DNA of 6,163 nt from Planctomycetota bacterium. GTDB lineage: Bacteria > Planctomycetota > Phycisphaerae > Phycisphaerales > UBA1924. The translations under genes and the position numbers were made by a program. Below, piece after piece: positions 6,090 through 6,163 of the stretch (positions are counted from its first letter, which is position 1; the number at the start of each line of letters is the position of its first letter). The stretch spans positions 1 through 6,163 of the forward strand of contig JAEYNG010000199.1 in the NCBI GenBank assembly GCA_023412695.1, written 5' to 3'. The notes beneath the pieces are model-generated. The model was given only the letters and a program-made list of their open reading frames with translations, did no database searches and was not told the origin of the DNA.

Positions 6090-6163
6090 TTAGTGCGACT
6101 CACCGACCTGCCAGCGGAGGAAGGCGATGATGCTCGCCTTCGCGCCGATCAGGTCCTTGATCT
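6090..6163 (-). CDS. unrecognised protein, C-terminal 23 residues only
   Basis: The minus strand is open from the right edge to a TAA at 6092-6090 and encodes a tail ending in AFLRWQVGESH. Of its 23 visible codons, 22 end in G or C, as in the other genes here, while the competing frames over the same bases do not show this. A strong terminator in the right orientation lies 28 bases beyond the stop. I do not recognise the family from so short a tail, and no function is assigned. Confidence 0.7.
   Translation of the reverse strand, partial: IKDLIGAKASIIAFLRWQVGESH

Noticed and set aside
6093..6163. Plus-strand frame starting at GTG 6093 with a GGGGAG upstream
   Set aside because: Only about 57% of its codons end in G or C, against 22 of 23 in the minus-strand frame over the same bases, and the strong terminator at 6034-6062 points to a minus-strand gene.

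Overview
This window looks like ordinary chromosomal DNA from a GC-rich bacterium, most likely a planctomycete of the class Phycisphaerae. That placement is an inference. It rests on the strong G/C preference at third codon positions, the style of the acyl-activating enzyme at the left edge, and a small membrane protein whose C-terminal zinc ribbon (Cys-X2-Cys, a YDRRGLP stretch, then CPECG) I associate with that group. No rRNA, tRNA, CRISPR array, insertion sequence or phage gene is visible.

Layout, left to right. (1) Bases 2-1510, plus strand: the nearly complete 3' part of an AMP-forming acyl-CoA/acyl-ACP synthetase, open to the left edge. (2) Bases 1485-1964, minus strand: a small two-helix membrane protein with a zinc ribbon. 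It is tail-to-tail with gene 1, and their last 26 bases overlap. (3) Bases 2137-4353, plus strand: a secreted S9A prolyl oligopeptidase with a complete catalytic triad, a clear ribosome-binding site and an intrinsic terminator. (4) Bases 4440-5132, minus strand: a receiver-ANTAR response regulator with no histidine kinase beside it. (5) Bases 5302-6066, plus strand: a probable PD-(D/E)XK (MmcB-like) nuclease-fold protein, divergent from the regulator. A strong hairpin and a candidate promoter lie in the 169-base gap between them. (6) Bases 6090-6163, minus strand: the last 23 codons of an unrecognised gene. Its likely intrinsic terminator lies inside the 3' end of gene 5.

Gene orientation changes at every boundary, so there is no operon in the window and no evidence that these genes act together. 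The pairs are convergent (1/2, 3/4, 5/6) or divergent (2/3, 4/5). No gene-free stretch exceeds about 170 bases.

I do not see a convincing new multi-gene system. The observations most worth following are the nuclease-like protein, which has a roughly 80-residue insertion and a lipoprotein-like N-terminus that is probably misleading; the hairpin ahead of the ANTAR regulator; and the opposing-strand terminator written into the nuclease gene's last codons.
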